Below, one piece after another: positions 22,742 to 29,727 of a stretch of DNA of 41,050 nucleotides. The translations under genes and the position numbers were made by a program. Position 1 is the stretch's first letter, and the number at the start of each line of letters is the position of its first letter. The notes beneath the pieces were generated by a model. The model ran no database searches. It saw only the letters and a program-made list of their open reading frames with translations, and was not told where the DNA came from. Source of the stretch: a virus; the IMG/VR virus record IMGVR_UViG_3300009038_000003, positions 1 through 41,050 of that record; one strand, 5' to 3'.

Positions 22742-23655
22742 CGCATCACACGCCGCTGGAAATTGCGGTTGTACACGTTGGGAATGCGAATGCCACCGGT
22801 GGTCTGTATAATGTGCGGCACGAAGGCATCGTAGCGCTGTCCCATGTCGCGCACCTGCCCCATATTACGGAGTTTCATGAGCAGGTTTTCCGCGGCCCGG
22901 AACTGCACCGCGCGGGACCACGGATCGTTGATCTGCGTATCGACATCCGACATCGCAACCAGCGGCGACGGCATGAAGACGATGTCCCACTCGGATTGAT
23001 ACTGCTGGTCGGGCGGGGGCTGGATGTAGACTAGGCGCTGCTGCTGGTGCTCGGACCACACGCCGGGCGGTGCGTTGAAATTGTGCACCCACATTCTCGC
23101 ATAGGCATCAAAAAGTGTGAAGTTCAAGTATTTCATCTGCCTCCTTTCCCCATTCCAAATAAATGAAATCTTCGTGGTGGTGATCGGGTTGCCGACCTGC
23201 GTGCTGAGCGAATTGGCCTGGAACAGCACGACGGCGGTCGCCGCGGCGCCGCTGCCGCTACCGCCGACTGCAATGGTCGGGATCGACGTGTAGCCGGCAC
23301 CCCACTGCGTCATGTTGATGGCCGTAAGCGAGCCGCTGGTCAGCACGCCGGTCGCCAGCGCCTGAGTCCCGCCGGCCGGAGGCGCCGAGAACGCGATCGG
23401 AACCGATGCGCCGGCGCCGTAGTTCGATCCGGCGTTTGTGATCGTTGCCCCAGCGACCGCACCGTTCAGCGGGTAGATTTCGACGTTGGGGATAAGTTGG
23501 ACGCCGGTGACGTTCAGCCGGACGCAATGCATGTCGCGCGCGGCGTCAAGGCGGGCTTCGTTGATGCGCGAAATGACGCGCGTGAGTGGCCACACCGACG
23601 CGGTGCTGTCGTGCAATAATTCTTGGACGTCGTTGACATAATCCGATAGCTGCAT
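22738..23655 (-). CDS. Head-tail adaptor protein
   Basis: This 305-residue protein begins with a helix (LSDYVNDVQELLHDS) and has SRINEARLDAARDM, both typical of podovirus adaptor proteins (P22 gp4 / T7 gp11 role). A GxGYTSIPTIAVGGSGSG module is inserted at about residues 60-150. The remainder (YLNFTLFDAYARMWVHNF ... AAENLLMKLRN) continues the helical core. It would sit below the portal ring. Codons for DAYARMWVHNF are mirrored, with synonymous changes, by the CRISPR-like insert upstream at 23694-23729. Confidence 0.65.
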   Translation of the reverse strand: MQLSDYVNDVQELLHDSTASVWPLTRVISRINEARLDAARDMHCVRLNVTGVQLIPNVEIYPLNGAVAGATITNAGSNYGAGASVPIAFSAPPAGGTQALATGVLTSGSLTAINMTQWGAGYTSIPTIAVGGSGSGAAATAVVLFQANSLSTQVGNPITTTKISFIWNGERRQMKYLNFTLFDAYARMWVHNFNAPPGVWSEHQQQRLVYIQPPPDQQYQSEWDIVFMPSPLVAMSDVDTQINDPWSRAVQFRAAENLLMKLRNMGQVRDMGQRYDAFVPHIIQTTGGIRIPNVYNRNFQRRVMR

Positions 23656-23673
23656 TTCGGCGTCCTATGTCGG

Positions 23674-23757
23674 GCGCCGATGCCGCGGAAAATGTGGAAG
23701 TTGTGCACCCACATGCGCGCGTAGGCGTCGCTTCAATGAGGCCGCAGCATCGGCGTC
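23674..23757 (-). CRISPR. CRISPR-like mini-unit with adaptor-gene insert
   Basis: On the plus strand a repeat end (GCGGAAAAT, 23685-23693) is followed by a 36-base insert (23694-23729), then GCTTCAATGAGGCCGC (23730-23745). On the minus strand the insert reads DAYARMWVHNFH, matching 11 residues of the adjacent adaptor protein. Of the 33 bases encoding those residues, about five differ, and all changes are synonymous. The source is therefore a related phage gene, not a local copy. Arms 23675-23688 and 23742-23755 pair with one G-U wobble on the minus strand. The unit occupies the gap between the upstream stop (23769) and the adaptor start (23655). Confidence 0.6.
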
Positions 23758-23768
23758 GCTACAATGCC

Positions 23769-24299
23769 CTACCGCCGCGGCGAGCGCAATCTCACGTCAG
23801 CGGTGCTGGGTTCGTTGCGCGCCTTCCCCCTCGGCGCGCGCGCAGCCAGGCGCGCCGGCGTTTTCTTGCGGGTTCCGACCTTGGTGCCCGTGCTGTCGCC
23901 GCCGCCCGCCGTGGGTTCCGGCAGCCCGTCCTCATCATCGCCCTTGTCCGCCAGGATAGGATCATTGCGGTCCCGCCGTACGAGGTCGAAGTAGACCGGC
24001 TTGATCTGGATTTTCCGGGCCAGCTGCCGGTATTTCGGCTCGCGGTCGCCCTCTGCGATCAGGTAGTCGCGCCCCGACCAACCGTAGCGCTTGGCCATGT
24101 GCAAGGCGCGGTCCTTCTCCTCCCCCGGATAGCCGAAGCAGTGCAGTGCGACGTCAGCGCCGACGGTCACTGTCTCCGCGACCGGGAATTGGATCGGGAT
24201 CCCATCGAAGAAGTCTTCGATCGGGAAGTCGTTGAGGTTCGTCACCTCAAGTTGCATGATGCCGGCCGTGGGGCGGTCGTGCTCAGGGTCTTCGTCCAT
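23769..24299 (-). CDS. Conserved hypothetical head-module protein
   Basis: This 176-residue protein has an N-terminal beta/alpha region (LNDFPIEDFFDGIPIQFPVA ... DVALHCFGYPGEEKDRALHM ... WSGRDYLIAEG) that I recall as a conserved phage protein near capsid genes. It ends in a basic, disordered tail (KVGTRKKTPARLAARAPRGK). The start overlaps the previous stop (TGATG). Its role in head assembly is inferred from location only. Confidence 0.5.
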   Translation of the reverse strand: MDEDPEHDRPTAGIMQLEVTNLNDFPIEDFFDGIPIQFPVAETVTVGADVALHCFGYPGEEKDRALHMAKRYGWSGRDYLIAEGDREPKYRQLARKIQIKPVYFDLVRRDRNDPILADKGDDEDGLPEPTAGGGDSTGTKVGTRKKTPARLAARAPRGKARNEPSTADVRLRSPRR

Positions 24300-24568
24300 C
24301 ACGGCGCCCCCGCGGGCTTGGGGGCGGGCCGAGGCATCGCTCCCGCGGGCCGTGGGCCGGGTCGCGGCGCCGGGGGCGCCACTGGGGCCGGGGCCTCTTC
24401 GGCCTCCTCAGCCGGCGCATCAGCCTCGGGAGCGACCTCCTCGACGTCGTCTTCGGGGTGCTCCGCGATCCATGCTGACCACTCGGCGTTGGCCTGCGCG
24501 TAGCGGTGTTGCTCCGCTTCGGAGCGGGCCGGGCCGGGTTCGACGGGCTTCTCTGGCTTGTCGGTCAT
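24299..24568 (-). CDS. Acidic/Pro-rich disordered protein
   Basis: This 89-residue protein has a helical, charged N-terminal half (SEAEQHRYAQANAEWSAWIA), then a Glu/Ala block and a Pro/Arg/Gly tail. Composition indicates disorder. It is coupled on both sides through overlapping start and stop codons. Its function is unknown. Confidence 0.5.
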   Translation of the reverse strand: MTDKPEKPVEPGPARSEAEQHRYAQANAEWSAWIAEHPEDDVEEVAPEADAPAEEAEEAPAPVAPPAPRPGPRPAGAMPRPAPKPAGAP

Positions 24569-25761
24569 TACTGCACCATAGCCTGGAGGACGGAAGCGTC
24601 AGTCTTACCGCCGTACTGCGTGTTCGTCACGGTTGCTAGCGCCGTCATGTTCACACCACTGACAAACACAGTTCCGCCCTGAAGACCAAAACCAGGATCT
24701 TCAACGGTAAACGAACCCGCAGCTGCGGTCGTGACGCCACGAGCCGGGCGCGCGAAGAATTGGTTGTTGTTGTTGGTTTGTGCGATCATCCCAAGCGAGG
24801 TAACGGCAGGACCGTTGACGGTGCCGGCGCCGCCGGTTGCCGTGACAGTCGTCCCGGTTGCGCAAAACGACATGATCGCAGTCGCCGCCGCGGACGTGAT
24901 GGCGGTACCGCCGAATGTAATGGCGGGAACCGTATTGCCCGCATAACCGCTGCCGGCAAACGTCATGACGATCGCGGTCAGGGTGCCTGAGCCGGTCAGA
25001 GCGACACCGGTCAGCAGCGCGCCGGTCGTGCCAGTCTGAATGTTGGGCTGGTATGGTGAACCGGTCCACACGTTGGCCGGATTGATCAGGCCAGGCGGTG
25101 GCGGATAAGCGGGCGTTACGTCGCCGGGGTATCGGATGGCGCCCTGGTAGAACATTGGCTGTGGGATGATGTAGAACTGCGGGATCGACGTGTAGCCCGC
25201 ACCCGCAGTGAGCTGCGTTACGGTCGAGAGGACGCCGGCCGAGGTGATCGCACACGTAAACGTTGCCTGCACGCCACCGATCGGGGGCGGGTCACAAACG
25301 ATCATGGGAGGCACCAGAAAGCCGGAACCGCCCTGGGTAACCGTTGGGGCCGGTACGGAGCCGCCGACCACGACGTAGCCCTGCGCGGTTGCGGTAACGC
25401 CGCCGGCCGCGGGGGCGGCGAAGGTGACGGTGGAACCGGTCTGGACAGGGCCGATGCCGTTGGTGCCACCGGAACCCGCGTTGGTGATGTTGCCGCCCTG
25501 GACGACGCCAGACCAATTCACCAGGCGATAGTTCGCGCCGTCCGATGACAGCTGCTCGAACGAGGTCGGCCCCGACATGTTGCGCCAAAGAAAATTATCC
25601 GGGTCCCACCACTGGATAATGGTCTGCGACCCGGTCGTGACGGCCCACTCGCCGGCCGGAAGCACATAAACGCCGCCGGACGCAAGTGCTACGACGTTGG
25701 CCGATCCGGTCACCTGCGGACCGTTGAACGGAAGCGGGAAGAAACCGCGAATTTGTGCCAT
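24568..25761 (-). CDS. Virion surface protein with several GxGY modules
   Basis: This 397-residue protein has an N-terminal domain (GGVYVLPAGEWAVTTGSQTI, IQWWDPDNFLWRNMSG) followed by at least three copies of the Gly-rich beta module (TQGGSGFLVPPMIVCD, TAGAGYTSIPQFYI, TFAGSGYAGNTVPAITFGG). It lies two genes downstream of the capsid gene, so a decoration or head-fibre role is plausible. The modules are shared with the adaptor, nozzle and 20056 proteins. Confidence 0.6.
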   Translation of the reverse strand: MAQIRGFFPLPFNGPQVTGSANVVALASGGVYVLPAGEWAVTTGSQTIIQWWDPDNFLWRNMSGPTSFEQLSSDGANYRLVNWSGVVQGGNITNAGSGGTNGIGPVQTGSTVTFAAPAAGGVTATAQGYVVVGGSVPAPTVTQGGSGFLVPPMIVCDPPPIGGVQATFTCAITSAGVLSTVTQLTAGAGYTSIPQFYIIPQPMFYQGAIRYPGDVTPAYPPPPGLINPANVWTGSPYQPNIQTGTTGALLTGVALTGSGTLTAIVMTFAGSGYAGNTVPAITFGGTAITSAAATAIMSFCATGTTVTATGGAGTVNGPAVTSLGMIAQTNNNNQFFARPARGVTTAAAGSFTVEDPGFGLQGGTVFVSGVNMTALATVTNTQYGGKTDASVLQAMVQ

Positions 25762-25764
25762 TGA

Positions 25765-25974
25765 TCAGACCTCAACGCCGCATTGTTTGAAGGCTTCTTG
25801 CAGCCGTTTCCAAGTCTCCGGCCATTCAGCAAGAGCCTTTTCCTTGGCGTTGTGCAAAGCCGCGATCATGTTGACTTCGAATTCCCACTGCACCTTTTCG
25901 GATGACACCAGAATGTCGCCCGGCACTTTCACGGGGATGGGAATGAAGATGTAACCATCTCGGATGACGGCCAT
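25765..25974 (-). CDS. Small protein after the capsid gene
   Basis: Sixty-nine residues: a beta-like start (VIRDGYIFIPIPVKVPGDIL) and a helical C-terminus (EVNMIAALHNAKEKALAEWP). GAGGTG precedes the ATG at 25974; a GTG at 25983 is an alternative. It ends three bases before the surface-protein gene. Its function is unknown, possibly a minor head component. Confidence 0.55.
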   Translation of the reverse strand: MAVIRDGYIFIPIPVKVPGDILVSSEKVQWEFEVNMIAALHNAKEKALAEWPETWKRLQEAFKQCGVEV

Positions 25975-25984
25975 GTCGATCACC

Positions 25985-26998
25985 TCAGATCGGCAGGAAT
26001 TGAAGGCCCGCGAACTTGCCGTGGCACTTCGGTTTGACGTTCACAAGTTCCATCAGCGACAAAATTGCCGAAATCCAGCCGAACTGGTTGTTCGGCAGCG
26101 TGCTCTCGAAGCCGGAGAACGAGAACGCTGCACGCTCGTGCAGGAACAGGTTCAAGTAGTTGGTATTAATTAGATACACCGTCCCCTCGGGGCAGTAGAC
26201 GTCGGCGTAGAACGGGATGCCGGCGACGTCCAGCGCCTGGAAGCTCGAATGCCCCACGAAATTGCCGGAATCGAGCCGGTCGGACGGGTTGATGTTGTAG
26301 CGCTCCTGCGGCGTGAAGTCCTCGCATAGCAGCGCCCAGGTGCCGGCGCCCATGATCCCGATGGTCGGCATCTCGCCCGTGGTCTTGGTGACCTGGGCGA
26401 TATACTGGATCATCAGGTTTCGGGTCGGGATGACATTGCCGGTGTTGTTGACGAAGGTGGATTTCCAGAACGTATTTGTGAGGCGCGGAATGCCACCGTA
26501 GGCATTGAGGAAGGTTCCGTCGTCGATGGCGCCGGGCAATCCGACAAGTTGGGAAGTGTTAGCAATGTTGTTAAACAATGCTGTAGCAAATGCATCAATA
26601 CTGACATTCGTGGCATCGTTGAACCTCGCGTCGATCAGCGGCACCACACCGTAGTCGATCTGGACCAGCCCCTCAAAGCCCAAGAACGGGATCGGCGTCA
26701 CAAACGCTTTGAGGTTGAACTCGGCGTTCTGAATGCCCGGAATGACGCCCGGCTGTTGAAACGTGCCGCTGTAGTCGGTCCACTGCCCGGACACCATCGG
26801 GGTGCCCTGCACCGGCGCCGTGATCGGAGACAAGCCGCCGGATGCCACCTGGGCGCTGGACAGCAACGCCGCGATTAGCGGGGCACTTTTCCAAATTTGG
26901 ACATACACCCTGGGCATGAAAGCTCTTCTCACAACAGCACTTAGCTCTTGCGCTATCGGCCCCTGGGCCGGGATGATGCCACTGCCAAATTGCGGCAC
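25985..26998 (-). CDS. Major capsid protein
   Basis: This 337-residue protein starts at GTG 26998, with AGGAG nine bases upstream. The length, the location downstream of portal and scaffold-like genes, and the alternating helix/strand texture (IPFLGFEGLVQIDYGVVPLI, FATALFNNIANTSQLVGLPG, AAFSFSGFESTLPNNQFGW) agree with an HK97-fold capsid subunit. A single-copy strong ribosome-binding site suits high expression. Residues 26-37 (RAFMPRVYVQIW) are mirrored by the CRISPR-like insert upstream at 27071-27106. Confidence 0.75.
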   Translation of the reverse strand: MPQFGSGIIPAQGPIAQELSAVVRRAFMPRVYVQIWKSAPLIAALLSSAQVASGGLSPITAPVQGTPMVSGQWTDYSGTFQQPGVIPGIQNAEFNLKAFVTPIPFLGFEGLVQIDYGVVPLIDARFNDATNVSIDAFATALFNNIANTSQLVGLPGAIDDGTFLNAYGGIPRLTNTFWKSTFVNNTGNVIPTRNLMIQYIAQVTKTTGEMPTIGIMGAGTWALLCEDFTPQERYNINPSDRLDSGNFVGHSSFQALDVAGIPFYADVYCPEGTVYLINTNYLNLFLHERAAFSFSGFESTLPNNQFGWISAILSLMELVNVKPKCHGKFAGLQFLPI

Positions 26999-27042
26999 TT
27001 TGTCGCACTCCTAGTTAAAGTCCATTTGGACTAGTGTTTCGC

Positions 27043-27126
27043 CGCATCGTTATCGCGGCCTCATTGAAGCCAGATCTGCACTTAGACCCGCGGAATAAAC
27101 GCCCGCACTTCCGCGATAACGATGCG
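27043..27126 (+). CRISPR. CRISPR-like mini-unit with capsid-gene insert
   Basis: On the minus strand a repeat end (GCGGAAGT) is followed by a 36-base insert (27106-27071), then GCTTCAATGAGGCCGC (27070-27055). The handle-like ATTGAAGC therefore lies on the plus strand, opposite to the other two units. The insert reads RAFIPRV-stop-VQIW, matching RAFMPRVYVQIW of the capsid protein encoded 70 bases downstream, with many synonymous differences. Perfect 16-bp arms CGCATCGTTATCGCGG (27043-27058) and its complement (27111-27126) enclose it. It fills the gap between the scaffold-like gene and the capsid gene. Confidence 0.6.
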
Positions 27127-27130
27127 CTTC

Positions 27131-27703
27131 TCACGAGCCATGAAATGACGACGGCAAGCGCCCGCGCTTGAATTCCGTAATCATTTGAATGGCTGTGTTA
27201 TTCGAGTACTTTCGAGGATTCGCGACATAATCCTTGAAATTCAGCATCTTGCCATCCGGCCCCGGCACAGTCGGGAAATCCCATGTCGAACCGTCCAGGT
27301 ATTCCGGCGGCGGCTTCAGGGCGGGATTGTCGGGCGGGTTGCGCGTCGCGTAGATGTCGGCCGCGGCAATCCAGTCGGTCAGGCCGTACGCGGTCTGAAT
27401 CTTCTCCAGCTCCTGGACCTGCTCAGCGCTATAGCCGCGCTTCTTGATGACCTGCTGTTTCTGCGATTCGCGCGCGTTCTGGACGCCGGCCATCCGTTCC
27501 TGCAGCCGATCGTCGTTGAACTTCTGCATGAAGGCGGACAACTTGCGATCGACGGCGACGTCGCTGAACGCCTTGGCCGACTGCGGATCGACCTCTTCCA
27601 CGAGGCGCGCGAAATGGGCGCGGGTCTTCGGATTGTGCGCGAGGTCGTAGGAGAGCTTGGACAGCCGATCCATGTCGGCGGGAGAAAGCTTCGGCGTCGT
27701 CAC
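27131..27703 (-). CDS. Scaffolding-like head assembly protein
   Basis: This 190-residue, mostly helical and charged protein (KAFSDVAVDRKLSAFMQKFN, RMAGVQNARESQKQQVIKKR, YSAEQVQELEKIQTAYGLTD) is encoded immediately upstream of the capsid gene, the usual place for a scaffold. The GTG start at 27703 overlaps the previous stop (GTGA) and has AAAGGG upstream. The basic C-terminus (EFKRGRLPSSFHGS) could bind capsid subunits. The call is by position and composition. Confidence 0.6.
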   Translation of the reverse strand: MTTPKLSPADMDRLSKLSYDLAHNPKTRAHFARLVEEVDPQSAKAFSDVAVDRKLSAFMQKFNDDRLQERMAGVQNARESQKQQVIKKRGYSAEQVQELEKIQTAYGLTDWIAAADIYATRNPPDNPALKPPPEYLDGSTWDFPTVPGPDGKMLNFKDYVANPRKYSNNTAIQMITEFKRGRLPSSFHGS

Positions 27704-27966
27704 TTCAGCGGCCCTTTCATCGCGAGGCTTTCGCCCTCCATGCCGCGGCGCTTGCGCATCGCGGAGAACTCCTCTGAGGTGCGCGGCTCACCGCGCTCAC
27801 GCGAGCCGGGCGGCCATTTCGTGTCCTGGAGATGCGTGCGACCGAACGAGTGGACGCACTGCGCATGCTCGCTACCGGGCGGATTGATGAACATGCCCTT
27901 GCTGGTGCGACGTTCGTACATCTTCTCGTCGGTCTGTTTGACCGGCTCGGGAAACGGGTTGCTCAT
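27700..27966 (-). CDS. Small hypothetical head-module protein
   Basis: This 88-residue charged protein has no hydrophobic segment (PVKQTDEKMYERRTSKGMFI, HLQDTKWPPGSRERGEPRTS). It overlaps both neighbours by start/stop codons. It has an HxxxxxxHxxC-type segment (HAQCVHSFGRTH) that might bind metal. Its role is unknown. Confidence 0.5.
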   Translation of the reverse strand: MSNPFPEPVKQTDEKMYERRTSKGMFINPPGSEHAQCVHSFGRTHLQDTKWPPGSRERGEPRTSEEFSAMRKRRGMEGESLAMKGPLK

Positions 27967-28169
27967 TAGATTGGCCTTCCGCGTACCGACTGCGGGCCAC
28001 CCTTCTCCAACGTCATTTTGTTGCTCTCGAATTTGCCCTTGGCGGCCGAGGAAAAGCCTCCATAAGGCATATAAAATGGGGGATTCCTGAACTGTCCGTG
28101 CTCCATTTTCCTTCTATCCAGATCCGAGGTGTCCACGCCTTTCGGCCGGAGGAATTCGTTCTGCGCCAT
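27966..28169 (-). CDS. Small hypothetical protein
   Basis: Sixty-seven residues, basic, starting at ATG 28169 with AGGAG nine bases upstream. It contains PPFYMPYGGFSSAAKGKFES, which may be a structured loop, and no known motif. It is encoded right after the Gly/Pro-rich protein and is probably co-translated with the head genes. Confidence 0.5.
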   Translation of the reverse strand: MAQNEFLRPKGVDTSDLDRRKMEHGQFRNPPFYMPYGGFSSAAKGKFESNKMTLEKGGPQSVRGRPI

Positions 28170-28170
28170 C

Positions 28171-28635
28171 TCACATTTCTCCTGGAGGTTCGATCGGACC
28201 AGCGCCTCCCATAGCGCCGCCTGGGGGCATCCCGCCCGGGGGGCCGCCGGTCGGGGGCGCACCGAGGCCGCCCAGACCGCCGCCGGGAGCCGTCGGGGGG
28301 ACGGGGAGCGGTGTCTTGGGTGGCTCTGCCGGGGCTTCCTTGGTGGCGCCGTTGAGGCTCTTGATCGCCCCCACGATGCCGTTGAACTGGGGGGTGCCTG
28401 GCTGGAAGTCCTTGGCCAGCGCCATCAGGCTGTCCATGATCTTCTTGATCGACGCCAGCGCCCGGGCCTGCATGCCGGCGCCGGTGCCAGGCGAGACCAT
28501 CGGGGAGCCGCCTGGGCCGGCCGGACCGCCGATCGGCGACTTCGGCAGACCGATCCCGCCGCCGGGCGCGCCCGGGGCGCCGGGTCCACCGGGACCGGGC
28601 GGGCGCATCGGCATGGGGATCGGAGGGGTGGCCAT
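28171..28635 (-). CDS. Gly/Pro-rich (collagen-like) protein
   Basis: This 154-residue protein has collagen-like Gly-Pro-rich ends (PPGPGGPGAPGAPGGG; PPTGGPPGGMPPGG) around a short helical core (ARALASIKKIMDSLMALAKD, then FQPGTPQFNGIVGAIKSLNG). Such proteins occur between portal and scaffold genes in many podoviruses, probably as flexible head-assembly factors. Its promoter must lie downstream of the bidirectional terminator at 29426, or readthrough is needed. Confidence 0.55.
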   Translation of the reverse strand: MATPPIPMPMRPPGPGGPGAPGAPGGGIGLPKSPIGGPAGPGGSPMVSPGTGAGMQARALASIKKIMDSLMALAKDFQPGTPQFNGIVGAIKSLNGATKEAPAEPPKTPLPVPPTAPGGGLGGLGAPPTGGPPGGMPPGGAMGGAGPIEPPGEM

Positions 28636-28712
28636 GGAGCTACCTGATTATGCATGAGTGTTGTGCACAATTGGTAGGACTAAAGGTAGGCGTGGTCAAG
28701 TATACATCATCC

Positions 28713-29156
28713 ATGGATACGAAAACGCTAGAACAGCACTTCATTGACTGGGAAAACCACGTCATCGGCTACGGCTACGGGACGGGTGAAGGACACACGA
28801 TCGGAGCGCTGAGGGCGTTCTTCTCCGCCATTGGCGACGACCGCGGTCCCCATTGCTACAACTTTGCCAAGATAGAAAAAGCCGTTGGCCCCGCCGTATG
28901 CTGGCTGCTCATCAGCGCATTGTGCCGCGCTGATATCATCGAATATGGCACCTCTACGCGTTACGGATGGCTGACGGATAAAGGGAAGCGGCTGCAGGCG
29001 TTTCTTGCCGACCGTTCCGCTGAACAGCTTGCCGCGCTGTGCACCGGATACGGTGAAGAGTACACGCATTGCTATCCCGACGCCTGCAACTGCGGTCCTG
29101 ACGGCTATGAGAAAGGCCGCATTTGCCCCAATCCATTCTGGAGTAACAAGGCATGA
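28713..29156 (+). CDS. Moron gene 1, hypothetical cytoplasmic protein
   Basis: This 147-residue protein is encoded against the direction of the late operon, suggesting an independently expressed moron. The central part (ALRAFFSAIGDDRGPHCYNF, VCWLLISALCRADIIEYGTS) and a winged-helix-like LTDKGKRLQAFLA suggest a helical regulatory or binding protein. The C-terminus has five Cys (THCYPDACNCGPDGYEKGRI) and may bind zinc. The next gene overlaps its stop (ATGA). Host-interaction or exclusion functions are common for such insertions but unproven. Confidence 0.6.
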   Translation: MDTKTLEQHFIDWENHVIGYGYGTGEGHTIGALRAFFSAIGDDRGPHCYNFAKIEKAVGPAVCWLLISALCRADIIEYGTSTRYGWLTDKGKRLQAFLADRSAEQLAALCTGYGEEYTHCYPDACNCGPDGYEKGRICPNPFWSNKA

Positions 29157-29419
29157 CCCTACTCCCGCCGCCGCAATACGACGTTCCGCCGCCGATGCCA
29201 GTGATTGAGCACGTTCTCACGCATGCTGAGGTGAACGCCCTGTACAATCAGGCCTATGGTCCCGGGCAGGTCAACGGCTTTGCTTTCAGCCGCAGCGGAA
29301 CCTGCGTCATCATCAGGATCGATGATCCTATGGTCGCCCGCCATGAGCGCGCTCACTGCGCCGGCTGGCCGGCAGATCACCCGGGCGGATGGTACGACAT
29401 TTACACGAACCGGCGCTGA
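29153..29419 (+). CDS. Moron gene 2, small HExxH-containing protein
   Basis: This 88-residue protein has an N-terminal PPPQYDVPPPMPVIEHVLTH, a central strand region (TCVIIRIDDPMV) and RHERAHCAGWPADHPGG, a HExxH motif followed by a conserved-looking GWPxxHPGG. The motif suggests a zinc-dependent peptidase or a metal-bound fold, and I recall similar short phage proteins. It is translationally coupled to moron gene 1 and followed by a strong terminator. Confidence 0.65.
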   Translation: MTLLPPPQYDVPPPMPVIEHVLTHAEVNALYNQAYGPGQVNGFAFSRSGTCVIIRIDDPMVARHERAHCAGWPADHPGGWYDIYTNRR

Positions 29420-29425
29420 CATGAA

Positions 29426-29456
29426 AAAGGCCCCCGCCAAGCCGATGGGGGCCTTT
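29426..29456. terminator. Bidirectional terminator of the moron cassette
   Basis: A perfect 10-bp stem (AAAGGCCCCC / GGGGGCCTTT) with an 11-nt loop has T residues on the plus strand and five on the minus strand. It ends the rightward pair of genes. Read leftward it would also cut late transcripts coming from the portal gene, so the capsid genes likely need antitermination or another promoter. Confidence 0.9.
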
Positions 29457-29490
29457 CCGTTCCCCGCAAGGAACGATCACCGCCTGGTGA

Positions 29491-29547
29491 TTAGCGCCGG
29501 CCACGCCGCTTGTGACGACGACCGTGCGTGAGGATTACCTCGTTCAT
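29491..29547 (-). CDS. Tiny basic peptide
   Basis: Eighteen codons encode NEVILTHGRRHKRRGRR after the Met, with an excellent ribosome-binding site (TAAGGAG, six bases from ATG). It lies between the portal gene and the terminator. Its composition resembles the basic peptide at 11162-11257. It may bind RNA or DNA, or it may be a leader-type ORF. Confidence 0.5.
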   Translation of the reverse strand: MNEVILTHGRRHKRRGRR

Positions 29548-29692
29548 CTCGTGCTCCTTATGCTCTTGCTGCCCGTCCCCAAGGGATGCCGCGGGCGGGG
29601 GGTTTAAGCGCGGCTATTGTAGCAGCCCCGCCGGACCGGTCAAGAATAGGTAAGCACTGCTGTCTTTTTTGTTTCAGTTTTGTTCGTTACCT

Positions 29693-29708
29693 TAGGGGTG
29701 GGAGGCCG
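29693..29708. repeat. 16-bp intergenic motif, copy 2
   Basis: This is identical to 20038-20053 (TAGGGGTGGGAGGCCG) and again lies directly past the end of a leftward gene, here the portal. A short hairpin (AGCGGC-GAAC-GCCGCT, about 29714-29729) abuts it. The remaining gap (29548-29692) holds no gene I can support. Confidence 0.6.
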
Positions 29709-29727
29709 AGAGAAGCGGCGAACGCCG

